Shown in pieces: positions 1 through 7,726 of a stretch of 64,000 nt of DNA. Position 1 is the stretch's first letter, and the number at the start of each line of letters is the position of its first letter. A program made the translations under genes and the position numbers. This DNA comes from Asaia sp003994335 (lineage in GTDB: Bacteria > Pseudomonadota > Alphaproteobacteria > Acetobacterales > Acetobacteraceae): the NCBI RefSeq assembly GCF_037151175.1, contig NZ_JBBCOR010000001.1, positions 372,001 to 436,000 of the forward strand, in the 5' to 3' direction. The notes under the pieces are model-generated. The model was given only the letters and a program-made list of their open reading frames with translations. It was not told the origin of the DNA and ran no database searches.

Positions 1-588
1 CCCGGACGTATCATGGAGATCCCGGGGGACTGGCATTCTGACGCGGCTCTTCCACTGAATGTGGCCTGCGATTTCGTACAGCCTGTCCATGAGAAACTCG
101 TCGCGCGAGCGTTGTCGCTCGGCTTCGAGAGCAAGCTGCAGGGATCGGGTGCCATGACGGAGGATCCCGATTTCTGCCTGATCCTCGAGAATGGAACCCG
201 CATCGATCCGATCGCGATCGAAGGTGCACGTCGCCGCTTTAGCCTGCCGCCTGGTGTCCGGTTTGTACGTCTGGCTTCCCATCAGGCGCGGCCTTGTGAC
301 TTCATCGGTCCCTGGGTCGATGATCGTCGTCGCTTTGGTGTGTGTATCGGTGAAGTGAGCCTGCAGATTGCCGATCGTGCGCTGCCGATCAGGACCCATC
401 TGGATGGGGTCGAGCGTGAGGGCTGGGTTGCGGAGCTTTGTGAACTGGGGCGCTGGACGGAAGGCTATGCGCTTCTGAACCTGCCTTCCGTGACAGCGAC
501 GGTGCCCGCGCTGCTCGATATCGAGGTAACAGGCACGGTTCCTTACCGCGTCGACCCTATTATCGAGGCACCCAGGTTCTGCGCCTGA
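1..588 (+). CDS. C-terminal part of a Hint-type/secreted protein (partial)
   Basis: The reading frame is open from the first base of the window, so the ATG at position 13 is probably internal and the gene starts upstream. The visible ~195 residues contain a segment with a DDRR motif in a 'GPWVDDRRRFGV' context, followed by a 'RWTEGYALL' stretch and a short C-terminus. This arrangement resembles the region found after Hint (hedgehog/intein) domains in Acetobacteraceae surface proteins. That assignment is from memory of the pattern, not from a search. No signal peptide or membrane segment is visible in the part present. The gene converges on glyS, and a strong inverted repeat follows its stop codon. 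Confidence 0.45.
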   Translation, partial: PGRIMEIPGDWHSDAALPLNVACDFVQPVHEKLVARALSLGFESKLQGSGAMTEDPDFCLILENGTRIDPIAIEGARRRFSLPPGVRFVRLASHQARPCDFIGPWVDDRRRFGVCIGEVSLQIADRALPIRTHLDGVEREGWVAELCELGRWTEGYALLNLPSVTATVPALLDIEVTGTVPYRVDPIIEAPRFCA

Positions 589-594
589 ATTGAG

Positions 595-625
595 GTAACC
601 CTGCCGCAGCATGCGGCAGGGTTAC
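595..625. terminator. Bidirectional terminator-like hairpin
   Basis: A perfect 14-bp inverted repeat, GTAACCCTGCCGCA / TGCGGCAGGGTTAC, with a 3-base loop lies between two convergent genes. There is no clear T-run on either side, so the role as a terminator is inferred from stem strength and position. Confidence 0.6.
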
Positions 626-666
626 AGGGGCCTCCGGCAATGCGATTGCCAGAGATCCTGATTGTT

Positions 667-2736
667 TTAGCCCTCGATCTGGCTGAAATCCGCAATCTCG
701 GCGAGCGTTGCACCAATATGGGCCAGCAGGCGGAGGCGATTCAGGCGCCGTGCCGGCTCGGGGTCATTAACCGTCACGACCTCGAAGAACTTGTCCAGCG
801 CAGGACGCAGCGCCGCAGCTGCGACCATGGCTTCGGCAAAGCGTTCCTCGCCCAGTGCCGCGTGGATCGCGTCATGCGCGGCGAAGAGCGCCTCGCCCAG
901 AGCGCGTTCCTCATCCTGTTCGAATAGGGATGCATCGGGCGTGCCCTCGTGCGGGCCGTCCTTGCGGTTCTCGATGCGCAGGATATTGGCAGCGCGCTTG
1001 CTCGCGGCCAGCAGGTTACGCCCGTCATCGGTCCCGATCATTTCGGCCAGAGCGCTGGTGCGTGCCAGCAGCCGCACCAGATCGCCATCAAGCCCGCCTG
1101 CGAGTGTGGCTGCCAGTACGTCATGACGCTCGCCTTCGCCGCGCAACTGAACGCGCAGGCGCTCTGCCAGGAAGCCGGGCAGGGCCGGAAGCTCCCCCCC
1201 TTCACGCAGAGTCTCGGGGAGGTTCCGCGCGGCCTCGGCGATGAGCGGGATCAGATCGAGGCGCAGCCCGTTATCGCGGATGATGCGGATAATTCCGAGC
1301 GCTGCACGACGCAGCGCATAGGGGTCGCCCGAGCCGCTCGGCGTTTCACCCATGGCGAAAAAGGCGGTCAGCAGATCCAGACGATCGGCGAGCGCGACGG
1401 CCACCGAGACCGGTGCGTGGGGCGTGGCATCGCTCAGCCCGCGAGGCATGTAGTGCTCGGCCACCGCATTGGCCACAGCCTCTGCCTCATGGTCATGACG
1501 GGCATAATAGCCGCCCATCACGCCCTGGAGCTCCGGGAACTCCCCGACCATGCCGGTCGTCAGATCGGCCTTGGCCAGCAATGCCGCGCGCTGGGCCTGA
1601 GCCTGGGCTTGCGCATCAAGACCCATGGCCTTTGCCACAGTCCCAGCGAGCGCGACGATGCGTCGAACGCGTGCGCCTTGGCTGCCCAGACGGGCATGGA
1701 AGGTCACACCATCCAGCGCAGCAACGCGTTCCGCCAGTTTGGTCTTGCGATCCAGATCCCAGAAATGCCGCGCGTCGGCAAAACGGGCGCGCAGCACGCG
1801 CTCATTGCCAGCCACGGTCAGCGCGCCACCATCGGCAAAATCCATATTGGCGATGAAGGCAAAATGCGGGGCTGCCGTTCCGTCTGCGCTGCGCAGGGCA
1901 AAGTAGCGCTGGTTGATGCGCATGGAGACCTGCATCACCTCAGGCGGCAGGTCCATATAGGCTTCATCGATCCGGCCGAGGAGAGCGACTGGCCATTCGG
2001 CCAGGCCCGACACTTCCTCGACCAGCTTCTCATCCTCGACAAGCGTGAGACCGGCCTTGTCGGCCTGTGCCTTGAGACCATCGCGGATGATTGACAGGCG
2101 CTTTTCCGGATCGAGCACGACACTGCGGGCGAGAAGTTCGGAGGTGAGCTGGGCGTAGGAGGAGACGGTAAACGCGCCCGGCGCCATGAAACGATGGCCT
2201 TCGCTCTGCGCGTCGGAGGTCAGACCATGGGCGTCATCACTCTCGGTCGCCAGGGTGAAAGGCACGAGAGTCCCGTCGAGCAGACATACAATGCGACGCA
2301 AGGGGCGCACCCAGGTGAACAGGCTGCCACGGCCCCAGCGCATGGATTTGGGCCAGGGAAAGCGCCAGAGCAGGGCAGGGAGTGTTGCGGCAATCTGCTG
2401 GGCGGCACTGATGGCGGGCAGCGTGCGATTGAGCACCCAGAAACCGTTTTCGAGCACCAGCGCGTCGCGATCGGCACCGTGCTTGCGCAGAAAACCCGCC
2501 AAAGCCTGCTCGGGCGCCGTCTCACGCGGACCGCGCTCTGATTGGGTGGTTTCGGCAATGTGCTCGGCAATCTGCATGACCACGCCGATGCGGCGTGCAC
2601 CCCAGAACGGGGTGATGTCCGAAGGGGAGAGGGGAGAGAGGGCCTCGGAAACAAGGCGCGCCAGATCCTGACCGGCGCTTTCCTGCATGCGGGCAGGAAT
2701 TTCCTCGCAATCGAGAACGAGAAGGAATTCGGCCAT
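667..2736 (-). CDS. glyS: Glycyl-tRNA synthetase beta subunit
   Basis: The beta subunit of the heterotetrameric (alpha2beta2) bacterial glycyl-tRNA synthetase contributes tRNA binding to glycine attachment in the cytoplasm. The 689-residue protein begins 'MAEFLLVLDCEEIPARM', the characteristic GlyS N-terminus ('LL-E-GCEEIPA' in the family), and contains the conserved 'MRINQRYFALRS' and 'GVMGGYYARHDHE' segments. The frame stays open for 49 codons further upstream, but those codons overlap glyQ. The ATG at 2734-2736 shares one base with the glyQ stop (TAATG), as expected for translational coupling. Length and motifs are normal for the family. Confidence 0.97.
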   Translation of the reverse strand: MAEFLLVLDCEEIPARMQESAGQDLARLVSEALSPLSPSDITPFWGARRIGVVMQIAEHIAETTQSERGPRETAPEQALAGFLRKHGADRDALVLENGFWVLNRTLPAISAAQQIAATLPALLWRFPWPKSMRWGRGSLFTWVRPLRRIVCLLDGTLVPFTLATESDDAHGLTSDAQSEGHRFMAPGAFTVSSYAQLTSELLARSVVLDPEKRLSIIRDGLKAQADKAGLTLVEDEKLVEEVSGLAEWPVALLGRIDEAYMDLPPEVMQVSMRINQRYFALRSADGTAAPHFAFIANMDFADGGALTVAGNERVLRARFADARHFWDLDRKTKLAERVAALDGVTFHARLGSQGARVRRIVALAGTVAKAMGLDAQAQAQAQRAALLAKADLTTGMVGEFPELQGVMGGYYARHDHEAEAVANAVAEHYMPRGLSDATPHAPVSVAVALADRLDLLTAFFAMGETPSGSGDPYALRRAALGIIRIIRDNGLRLDLIPLIAEAARNLPETLREGGELPALPGFLAERLRVQLRGEGERHDVLAATLAGGLDGDLVRLLARTSALAEMIGTDDGRNLLAASKRAANILRIENRKDGPHEGTPDASLFEQDEERALGEALFAAHDAIHAALGEERFAEAMVAAAALRPALDKFFEVVTVNDPEPARRLNRLRLLAHIGATLAEIADFSQIEG

Positions 2737-3623
2737 TATTTCGACTCCTCGTCGCCAGCAAGCCAGGTTTCGCAGCAGAGCTTCGCGAGATTGCGCACGC
2801 GCCCGATATAGGAGGCGCGCTCGGACACCGAAATGACACCGCGTGAGTCGAGCAGGTTGAACAGATGGCTGGCCTTGACGCACTGGTCATAGGCGGGCTG
2901 GGCTACGCCCGCCTCAGCCAGACGCACGGATTCCGCTTCGGCATCGCGAAAATGGCGCATCAGCATTTCGGTATCGGCCAGCTCGAAATTATGGCGTGAA
3001 TAATCCTGCTCGGCGCGCAGGAAGACGTCGCCGTATTTCAGGCCTTGACCATTGAAGTCGAGGTCATAGACGTTCTCGACCCCCTGCACATACATGGCCA
3101 GACGCTCAAGCCCGTAGGTCAGTTCGGTCGAGGGAACGACGGTCGGAATGCCGCCAACCTGCTGGAAATAGGTGAACTGCGTGACTTCCATGCCATCGCA
3201 CCAGACTTCCCAGCCCAGCCCCCAGGCGCCGATGGTCGGGTTTTCCCAGTCATCCTCGACAAAGCGGATATCGTGCTTTTCCGGGTCGATGCCAATGGCA
3301 CGATAGCTGTCGAGCAGCAGGCGCTGGCTGTCTTCCGGCGTTGGCTTGAGCAGCACCTGATACTGGTAATAATGCTGGAGCCGGTTCGGGTTTTCACCAT
3401 AGCGTCCGTCTGAGGGCCGACGACAGGGCTGCACATAGGCGGCCTTCCACGGCTTGCGCCCCAATGCCCGCAGCGTCGTATGCGGCGAGAGCGTACCCGC
3501 ACCCAGTTCGGTATCATAAGGCTGGAGCAGGGCGCAGCCCTGTGCCGACCAGAACTGATGCAGGCGCAGGATCAGATCCTGAAAGGAAAGGGGGCGTCCG
3601 CCGTTTTCGGGCAAGGGGGTCAA
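2736..3623 (-). CDS. glyQ: Glycyl-tRNA synthetase alpha subunit
   Basis: The catalytic alpha subunit of the tetrameric glycyl-tRNA synthetase, 295 residues. It shows the invariant family segments 'LQPYDTELGAGT', 'AYVQPCRRPSDGRYGENPNR' and 'WEVWCDGMEVTQFTYFQQ'. The frame is closed upstream by a TGA at 3645-3647. Between that stop and the conserved 'LSFQDLI' block there is no ATG; the usable start codons are TTG at 3621-3623 (chosen) or TTG at 3612-3614. No strong Shine-Dalgarno sequence precedes either. A weak TTG start for an essential enzyme is a little unusual. glyQ is followed directly by glyS with a one-base overlap. Confidence 0.95.
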   Translation of the reverse strand: MTPLPENGGRPLSFQDLILRLHQFWSAQGCALLQPYDTELGAGTLSPHTTLRALGRKPWKAAYVQPCRRPSDGRYGENPNRLQHYYQYQVLLKPTPEDSQRLLLDSYRAIGIDPEKHDIRFVEDDWENPTIGAWGLGWEVWCDGMEVTQFTYFQQVGGIPTVVPSTELTYGLERLAMYVQGVENVYDLDFNGQGLKYGDVFLRAEQDYSRHNFELADTEMLMRHFRDAEAESVRLAEAGVAQPAYDQCVKASHLFNLLDSRGVISVSERASYIGRVRNLAKLCCETWLAGDEESK

Positions 3624-4256
3624 GGATCGAGGCTCCGGTCTTGTTCAGTCGGTCCGTTCTACCCCGATGGCGGGAACAAGCCAATCTCGCGCCAACGTAA
3701 CGGTCTTGTGGTTTGTCCCAGATAGTTTTCAGTCCAAAGCCTGGACAGAAATGAGACGTCTGACAGCGTGACAGGCCCTGGCCCAGATATGACCGCATCT
3801 CCTGAAAAAGGGGTTCGCGGTCGCTTGGGTTTTGATGCTGGGCTCATCAGTTATTTAGGCGCACCCGTACGCAGGATCGGCTCCGGTCCGGGCGACGCTT
3901 CCGCAGTTCCATGAACGCGTCTGGCCATGGAAACGGCCCGAAGAGGAGGACCGTGTCCGTTCCTGGGGGATCACCGTCTATGACGAGTTTTCAGACTTTG
4001 GGCCGTCGGTAGCCATATGCCCGACGCACTTCTTTACAGGGGATGGGACTCATGGCCGGTCGCGCCATGCGATGACTGATGCGCCGACATCTTCTTCGCG
4101 GGCATCGGCGTCGCCGCTACCGTCATGTTCTCATAAGGAGCGCAGGCAGTTCGCACTCGAACAGCTTGATGCGGTGATGCGCGCCTCTTGCAACTCTTTC
4201 GGGCTCCGACCACATTATGTGGCGTTATCATTTTGACCGGATGGAGAGTCATCCCC
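3624..4256. other. Gene-poor stretch between glyQ and the DUF2076 gene
   Basis: About 630 bases, presumably holding the divergent promoters of glyQ and the DUF2076 gene, which I could not place with confidence. A stop-free frame on the + strand (3859-4233) has no start codon until late and no family I recognise; it could be a decayed coding fragment or chance in GC-rich DNA. Confidence 0.5.
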
Positions 4257-5051
4257 ATGAACCAGCAAGAGCGTGATCTTATTTCGCAGTTCGTCGCCCG
4301 CGTCGGCGGGGCGCCGAATAGCGGGTTCGGTGGCTCTCAGGCCCCGGCCAATCTGCCGCCCATCGATCAGGAAGCTGATCGCTGGATCGGGGAGAATTTC
4401 CAGAAATATCCTGAAGCCCGTTACCGCGTGACCCAGATGGCCGTGGTGCAGGAGGTGGCGCTGGCCGAAGCGCAGAATCGCATCCGTCAGCTCGAATTCC
4501 AGCTCCAGCAGGCGCAGTCCCAGTTGCAGCAGGCTCAGCAGCAGCGCCCGCAGGGTGGCGGCGGCCTGTTTGGCGGATTATTCGGTGGTGGGGGTAACCG
4601 TACGCAGCAGGCTGGCCCGCCGCCGGGCTGGGGCGGTCAGCCGCAGCCGGGGCCGCAGCAAGGGTATGGGCAGAATTACGGTTATGCTCCCCCGCCGCAG
4701 GCCAATCTGCCCCCGGGCTATTCACCCGGCATGTTCCAGCAGCGCGGATCGGGTTTTCTCGGATCGGCCCTTACAACGGCCACAGGTGTTGCCGGGGGTA
4801 TGCTGGCGGCCAATGCCATTGAGAGCCTGTTCTCGGGCCATCATGGCGGTGATGCTGCCGGGGGTTTTGGCGGGGGCGAGACGATCATCAACAACAATTA
4901 TGGCGCTGGTGCTGGAAACGATCCCTTTGCGGGGAGCGGCCAGGATGCAGGCCAGTCTTATGACGCCGATAACTGGGGCAATGGTGGCGGCGACAATGGG
5001 GGTGACTGGGGCGGCGATAGCGGCGGTGGCTGGGGCGACGATTCCTTCTGA
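4257..5051 (+). CDS. DUF2076 domain-containing protein
   Basis: The 264-residue product matches the DUF2076 pattern: 'MNQQERDLISQFVARV', then 'DQEADRWIGENFQKYPEARYRV' in pieces, a 'VVQEVALAEAQ' helix and a Gln-rich coiled-coil at about residues 70-100. The middle is rich in Gly, Pro and Gln, a short hydrophobic Gly/Ala segment lies near residue 165, and the C-terminal 50 residues are dominated by Gly, Asp, Asn and Trp. The family's function is not established; it has been described as putative periplasmic sensor-like. The ATG at 4257 is chosen because GGAGAG sits 8 bases upstream and the family motif begins there. The gene is monocistronic and followed by a terminator. Confidence 0.8.
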   Translation: MNQQERDLISQFVARVGGAPNSGFGGSQAPANLPPIDQEADRWIGENFQKYPEARYRVTQMAVVQEVALAEAQNRIRQLEFQLQQAQSQLQQAQQQRPQGGGGLFGGLFGGGGNRTQQAGPPPGWGGQPQPGPQQGYGQNYGYAPPPQANLPPGYSPGMFQQRGSGFLGSALTTATGVAGGMLAANAIESLFSGHHGGDAAGGFGGGETIINNNYGAGAGNDPFAGSGQDAGQSYDADNWGNGGGDNGGDWGGDSGGGWGDDSF

Positions 5052-5091
5052 AACCCCGTCGACACGGTAAATCTCGCCGACTTGATCAGTG

Positions 5092-5122
5092 AAAACCCGG
5101 CCTTGGTGCCGGGTTTTCTTTT
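5092..5122 (+). terminator. Rho-independent terminator after the DUF2076 gene
   Basis: AAAACCCGG / CCGGGTTTT forms a 9-bp stem around an 8-base loop and is followed by a T-rich run (CTTTT). Position just after the stop codon supports the call. Confidence 0.85.
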
Positions 5123-5199
5123 GCCTGTGCGTCCGCTGTGCCAGACTCCGGGGAGTGCTGGCCCTGCCTGTTCCGCCTCTTAGTCAAAGGACGCATGCC

Positions 5200-5973
5200 A
5201 TGAGTTCTCCCCTGTTTCGCCGAATTCTTCTGACCAATGACGATGGGATCGATGCGCCCGGCCTCTCGGTGCTTTTCGAGGTTGCGTCTCTTCTCTCCGA
5301 TGATGTCTGGGTCGTGGCGCCTGCGCGTGATCAGAGCGGAATCTCCCACGCGCTCAGCCTGCATGATCCGCTACGCGTCCATCAACATGGCCCGCGGCGC
5401 TTTTCCGTGAATGGTACGCCGGGTGATTGCGTGGCGATTGCCGCACGGCAGATCCTGGGCGATGCACCGCCGAGCCTCGTCCTGTCCGGTATCAATCGCG
5501 GCGCCAATCTGGGGGTCGAAACCGTGTTTTCGGGTACGGTCGGCGCCGCGATGACCGCCATGCTGCTTGGCCTGCCTGCTTTTGCCCTCAGCCAGGCTTT
5601 CAGCCCTATGAAAGAGGTGCCATGGGAGACGGCACGTGTTCTCGCGCCTGATATCATCCGCCAACTCGCCTCCCACGTTCTGCCTGAACCCTGCTGCCTC
5701 AATGTGAATTTCCCCGCTTGTGACGTTCAGGATGCCAAGGGTCTCGTGGTGACCGAGCAGGGCAGGGGATTGCTGCGCGATATCGATATCGTTGCACGCG
5801 AGGATGTCCGCCGCATGGCTTATCACTGGCTCCATCTGCGACGCGATCACGAGAGCGATGCCCCCGGTACGGAAACGAGAGCGATCGCCGATCATCATGT
5901 CAGCGTCACGCCGCTCTCCTTCGGTCGGACAAATCTGGAAGTGCGCCATTTCCTGACAGAATTACTGAGCTAG
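5200..5973 (+). CDS. surE: 5'/3'-nucleotidase SurE
   Basis: SurE is a metal-dependent 5'/3'-nucleoside monophosphatase. The 257-residue protein has the N-terminal metal-binding signature 'ILLTNDDGIDAPG', the 'VVAPARDQSG' and 'VNGTPGDCV' motifs, and 'SGINRGANLG' with the phosphatase Asn. The start at 5200 is chosen over an in-frame ATG at 5089 because AAAGGA lies 8 bases before it and the family N-terminus begins here; the upstream extension would also run through a terminator. In many proteobacteria surE sits beside serS; here it is separate, with a Rieske/AIF-type reductase gene downstream in the same direction. Confidence 0.96.
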   Translation: MSSPLFRRILLTNDDGIDAPGLSVLFEVASLLSDDVWVVAPARDQSGISHALSLHDPLRVHQHGPRRFSVNGTPGDCVAIAARQILGDAPPSLVLSGINRGANLGVETVFSGTVGAAMTAMLLGLPAFALSQAFSPMKEVPWETARVLAPDIIRQLASHVLPEPCCLNVNFPACDVQDAKGLVVTEQGRGLLRDIDIVAREDVRRMAYHWLHLRRDHESDAPGTETRAIADHHVSVTPLSFGRTNLEVRHFLTELLS

Positions 5974-6122
5974 GAACGGGGACGGATCGATCGGTTTTTG
6001 TATTTTCCGAAGCTGGGATCACACCTGTCCCCAGGCGAAAGACAGGAACCGCCTCAACCCGAGCCCATTCCTCACGTTGCATCCGGTATCGCTTCGAAAT
6101 TCCTGATCGAACTGGATGCAAG

Positions 6123-7640
6123 ATGAGTCAAGACCTGCTGGACTGGACGGATGTTCTGGCCCTTGATGACCTCCCCCTCGAGGTGATCACTCCCGTCAGC
6201 ATCGGTGAAAAGGCGCTGGTGCTCTACCGCTCCACAGACGGAATACGCGCCTTCGACGGCAAATGCCCGCATAAGGGTGCGCCTATGGAGCAGGGCGTCG
6301 CCTGCAAATCACGGCATGGCGATGTGCAACTAGTGTGCCCCTGGCACAAGGCAAGTTTCTCCGCAGAAAGTGGAAGGCTGATCGCGCCACCCGCTCTCGA
6401 TCCCCTGAACCGCTACCCGGTGGAGGTCCATGACGGGCGTGTCCTTGTGGGCAAGCAGGCTATCAGGCGCGAGCCGCCTGCTCCGATGCACGAGCACGAG
6501 ACGGTTGCGATTATCGGGGCCGGTGCTGCCGCGATAGCCGCTGCCGTCACCCTGCGCGAGGAAGGCTATGCCGGACGCGTGCTGCTCATCAGCCCTGAGG
6601 CCGAGCTTCCCTATGATCGCACGGCACTGAGCAAGATGGTGCTCGGCAGTGGTGAGAAAGATGCGGCCCCACCTGCCTTGCGCCCGGAATCCTGGTACGA
6701 GGCCAATAATATCGAGCGCATTACCGACCGTGTGACGAAGCTTGATATCGAGGGACGCACGCTCTCGCTCGGGTCTGGAAAGACGCTCACGCCCGATCAT
6801 ATCCTGATCGCCTCTGGATCGCGCGCACGGGCACTCGATATTCCCGGTGCAGCTCTTCCCGGTGTGAAGCTGTTGCGCGGCGCTGAAGATGCACGTGCGA
6901 TCATCGCATCGGTCGACGAGAAAATCAGTGTTGTCGTCATCGGCTCCGGCTTTATCGGTATGGAAGCCGCAGCGGCGTTGCGCAAGCGCGGTGCGGGGGT
7001 GACCGTTGTGTCGCAGAGCGCGCTGCCTTTTGAGAAGCAACTGGGCAAGGATATCGCGAGCGCCATGCGCAGCCTGCATGAGGAAAAGGGGGTGGCCTTC
7101 ATTCCCTCGCGCAAGGTCAAAGCCATCACGGGAGGGGAGGCGGTCAGCGGCGTCGAACTCGATGACGGGACGCGTATCGGCGCAACGCTGGTCCTTGCCG
7201 GGATTGGCGCGGAGCCGGTGCTCGATTTCCTGCCGGACTACGCCATCAATGATCAGGGCGGGATCGATGTCGACGAGGCGATGCGTGTCGGTGCCCATGT
7301 CTATGCGGCAGGCGATATTGCGAGCATGAGCCATGAGGGCCAGCGCTATCGCATCGAGCATTGGCGCACGGCGCAATGTCAGGCCCGTATTGCCGCGCGC
7401 ACCATGCTCGGCTTGCCGGGAGGCGACCTGCCGACGCCCTGGTTCTGGACCCAGCAATATGATCGCAAGATCGAATATCTGGGTTGGCCGCAGCCGCACG
7501 ACGCCGTGCAGATCGATGGTTCGGCGCAGAGCTTTGATTTCATGGCGCAGTACGTTGCGCAGGATAAAACAGTCGGTCTGGCAGCAGCCTCGCGACCAAA
7601 AGAGATGGGCAAGGCGGCTGTCACCTTCGACGATGCTTGA
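6123..7640 (+). CDS. Rieske-fused FAD/NAD(P)-dependent oxidoreductase (AIF/ferredoxin reductase type)
   Basis: A 505-residue fusion. Residues ~10-115 form a Rieske [2Fe-2S] domain, with ligands in 'CPHKGAP' (about 48-54) and 'CPWHKASF' (about 72-79). Residues ~127-430 form a pyridine nucleotide-disulfide oxidoreductase fold with the FAD site 'AIIGAGAAA', the NAD(P) site 'VVVIGSGFIGMEAA' and the second FAD motif 'VYAAGDIA'. The C-terminal ~80 residues match the reductase C-terminal domain of this family. Such proteins resemble human AIFM3/AIFL and bacterial ferredoxin reductases; the electron acceptor here is unknown. The ATG at 6123 has only a weak upstream purine stretch. It is followed by aspS after 86 bases. 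Confidence 0.9.
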   Translation: MSQDLLDWTDVLALDDLPLEVITPVSIGEKALVLYRSTDGIRAFDGKCPHKGAPMEQGVACKSRHGDVQLVCPWHKASFSAESGRLIAPPALDPLNRYPVEVHDGRVLVGKQAIRREPPAPMHEHETVAIIGAGAAAIAAAVTLREEGYAGRVLLISPEAELPYDRTALSKMVLGSGEKDAAPPALRPESWYEANNIERITDRVTKLDIEGRTLSLGSGKTLTPDHILIASGSRARALDIPGAALPGVKLLRGAEDARAIIASVDEKISVVVIGSGFIGMEAAAALRKRGAGVTVVSQSALPFEKQLGKDIASAMRSLHEEKGVAFIPSRKVKAITGGEAVSGVELDDGTRIGATLVLAGIGAEPVLDFLPDYAINDQGGIDVDEAMRVGAHVYAAGDIASMSHEGQRYRIEHWRTAQCQARIAARTMLGLPGGDLPTPWFWTQQYDRKIEYLGWPQPHDAVQIDGSAQSFDFMAQYVAQDKTVGLAAASRPKEMGKAAVTFDDA

Positions 7641-7676
7641 CAGACAAGGGGTGGAGCGGCTTCCTGCGCTTCATTC

Positions 7677-7695
7677 GCGGGGGGACTACCCCCGC
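7677..7695 (+). terminator. Hairpin between the Rieske oxidoreductase gene and aspS
   Basis: GCGGGGG / CCCCCGC with a 5-base loop. No T-run follows, so it may end the upstream transcript or act in the aspS leader. Either role is inference. Confidence 0.4.
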
Positions 7696-7726
7696 ACCCC
7701 CGAGGTCACGAATCAGGAAGACGCCC

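Noticed and set aside
949..2094. Long open frame antisense to glyS
   Set aside because: It lies wholly within glyS, has no family signature, and arises from GC-rich third positions. The same holds for the large antisense frames at 14479-15729, 15491-17407, 28301-29665 and 58502-60511.
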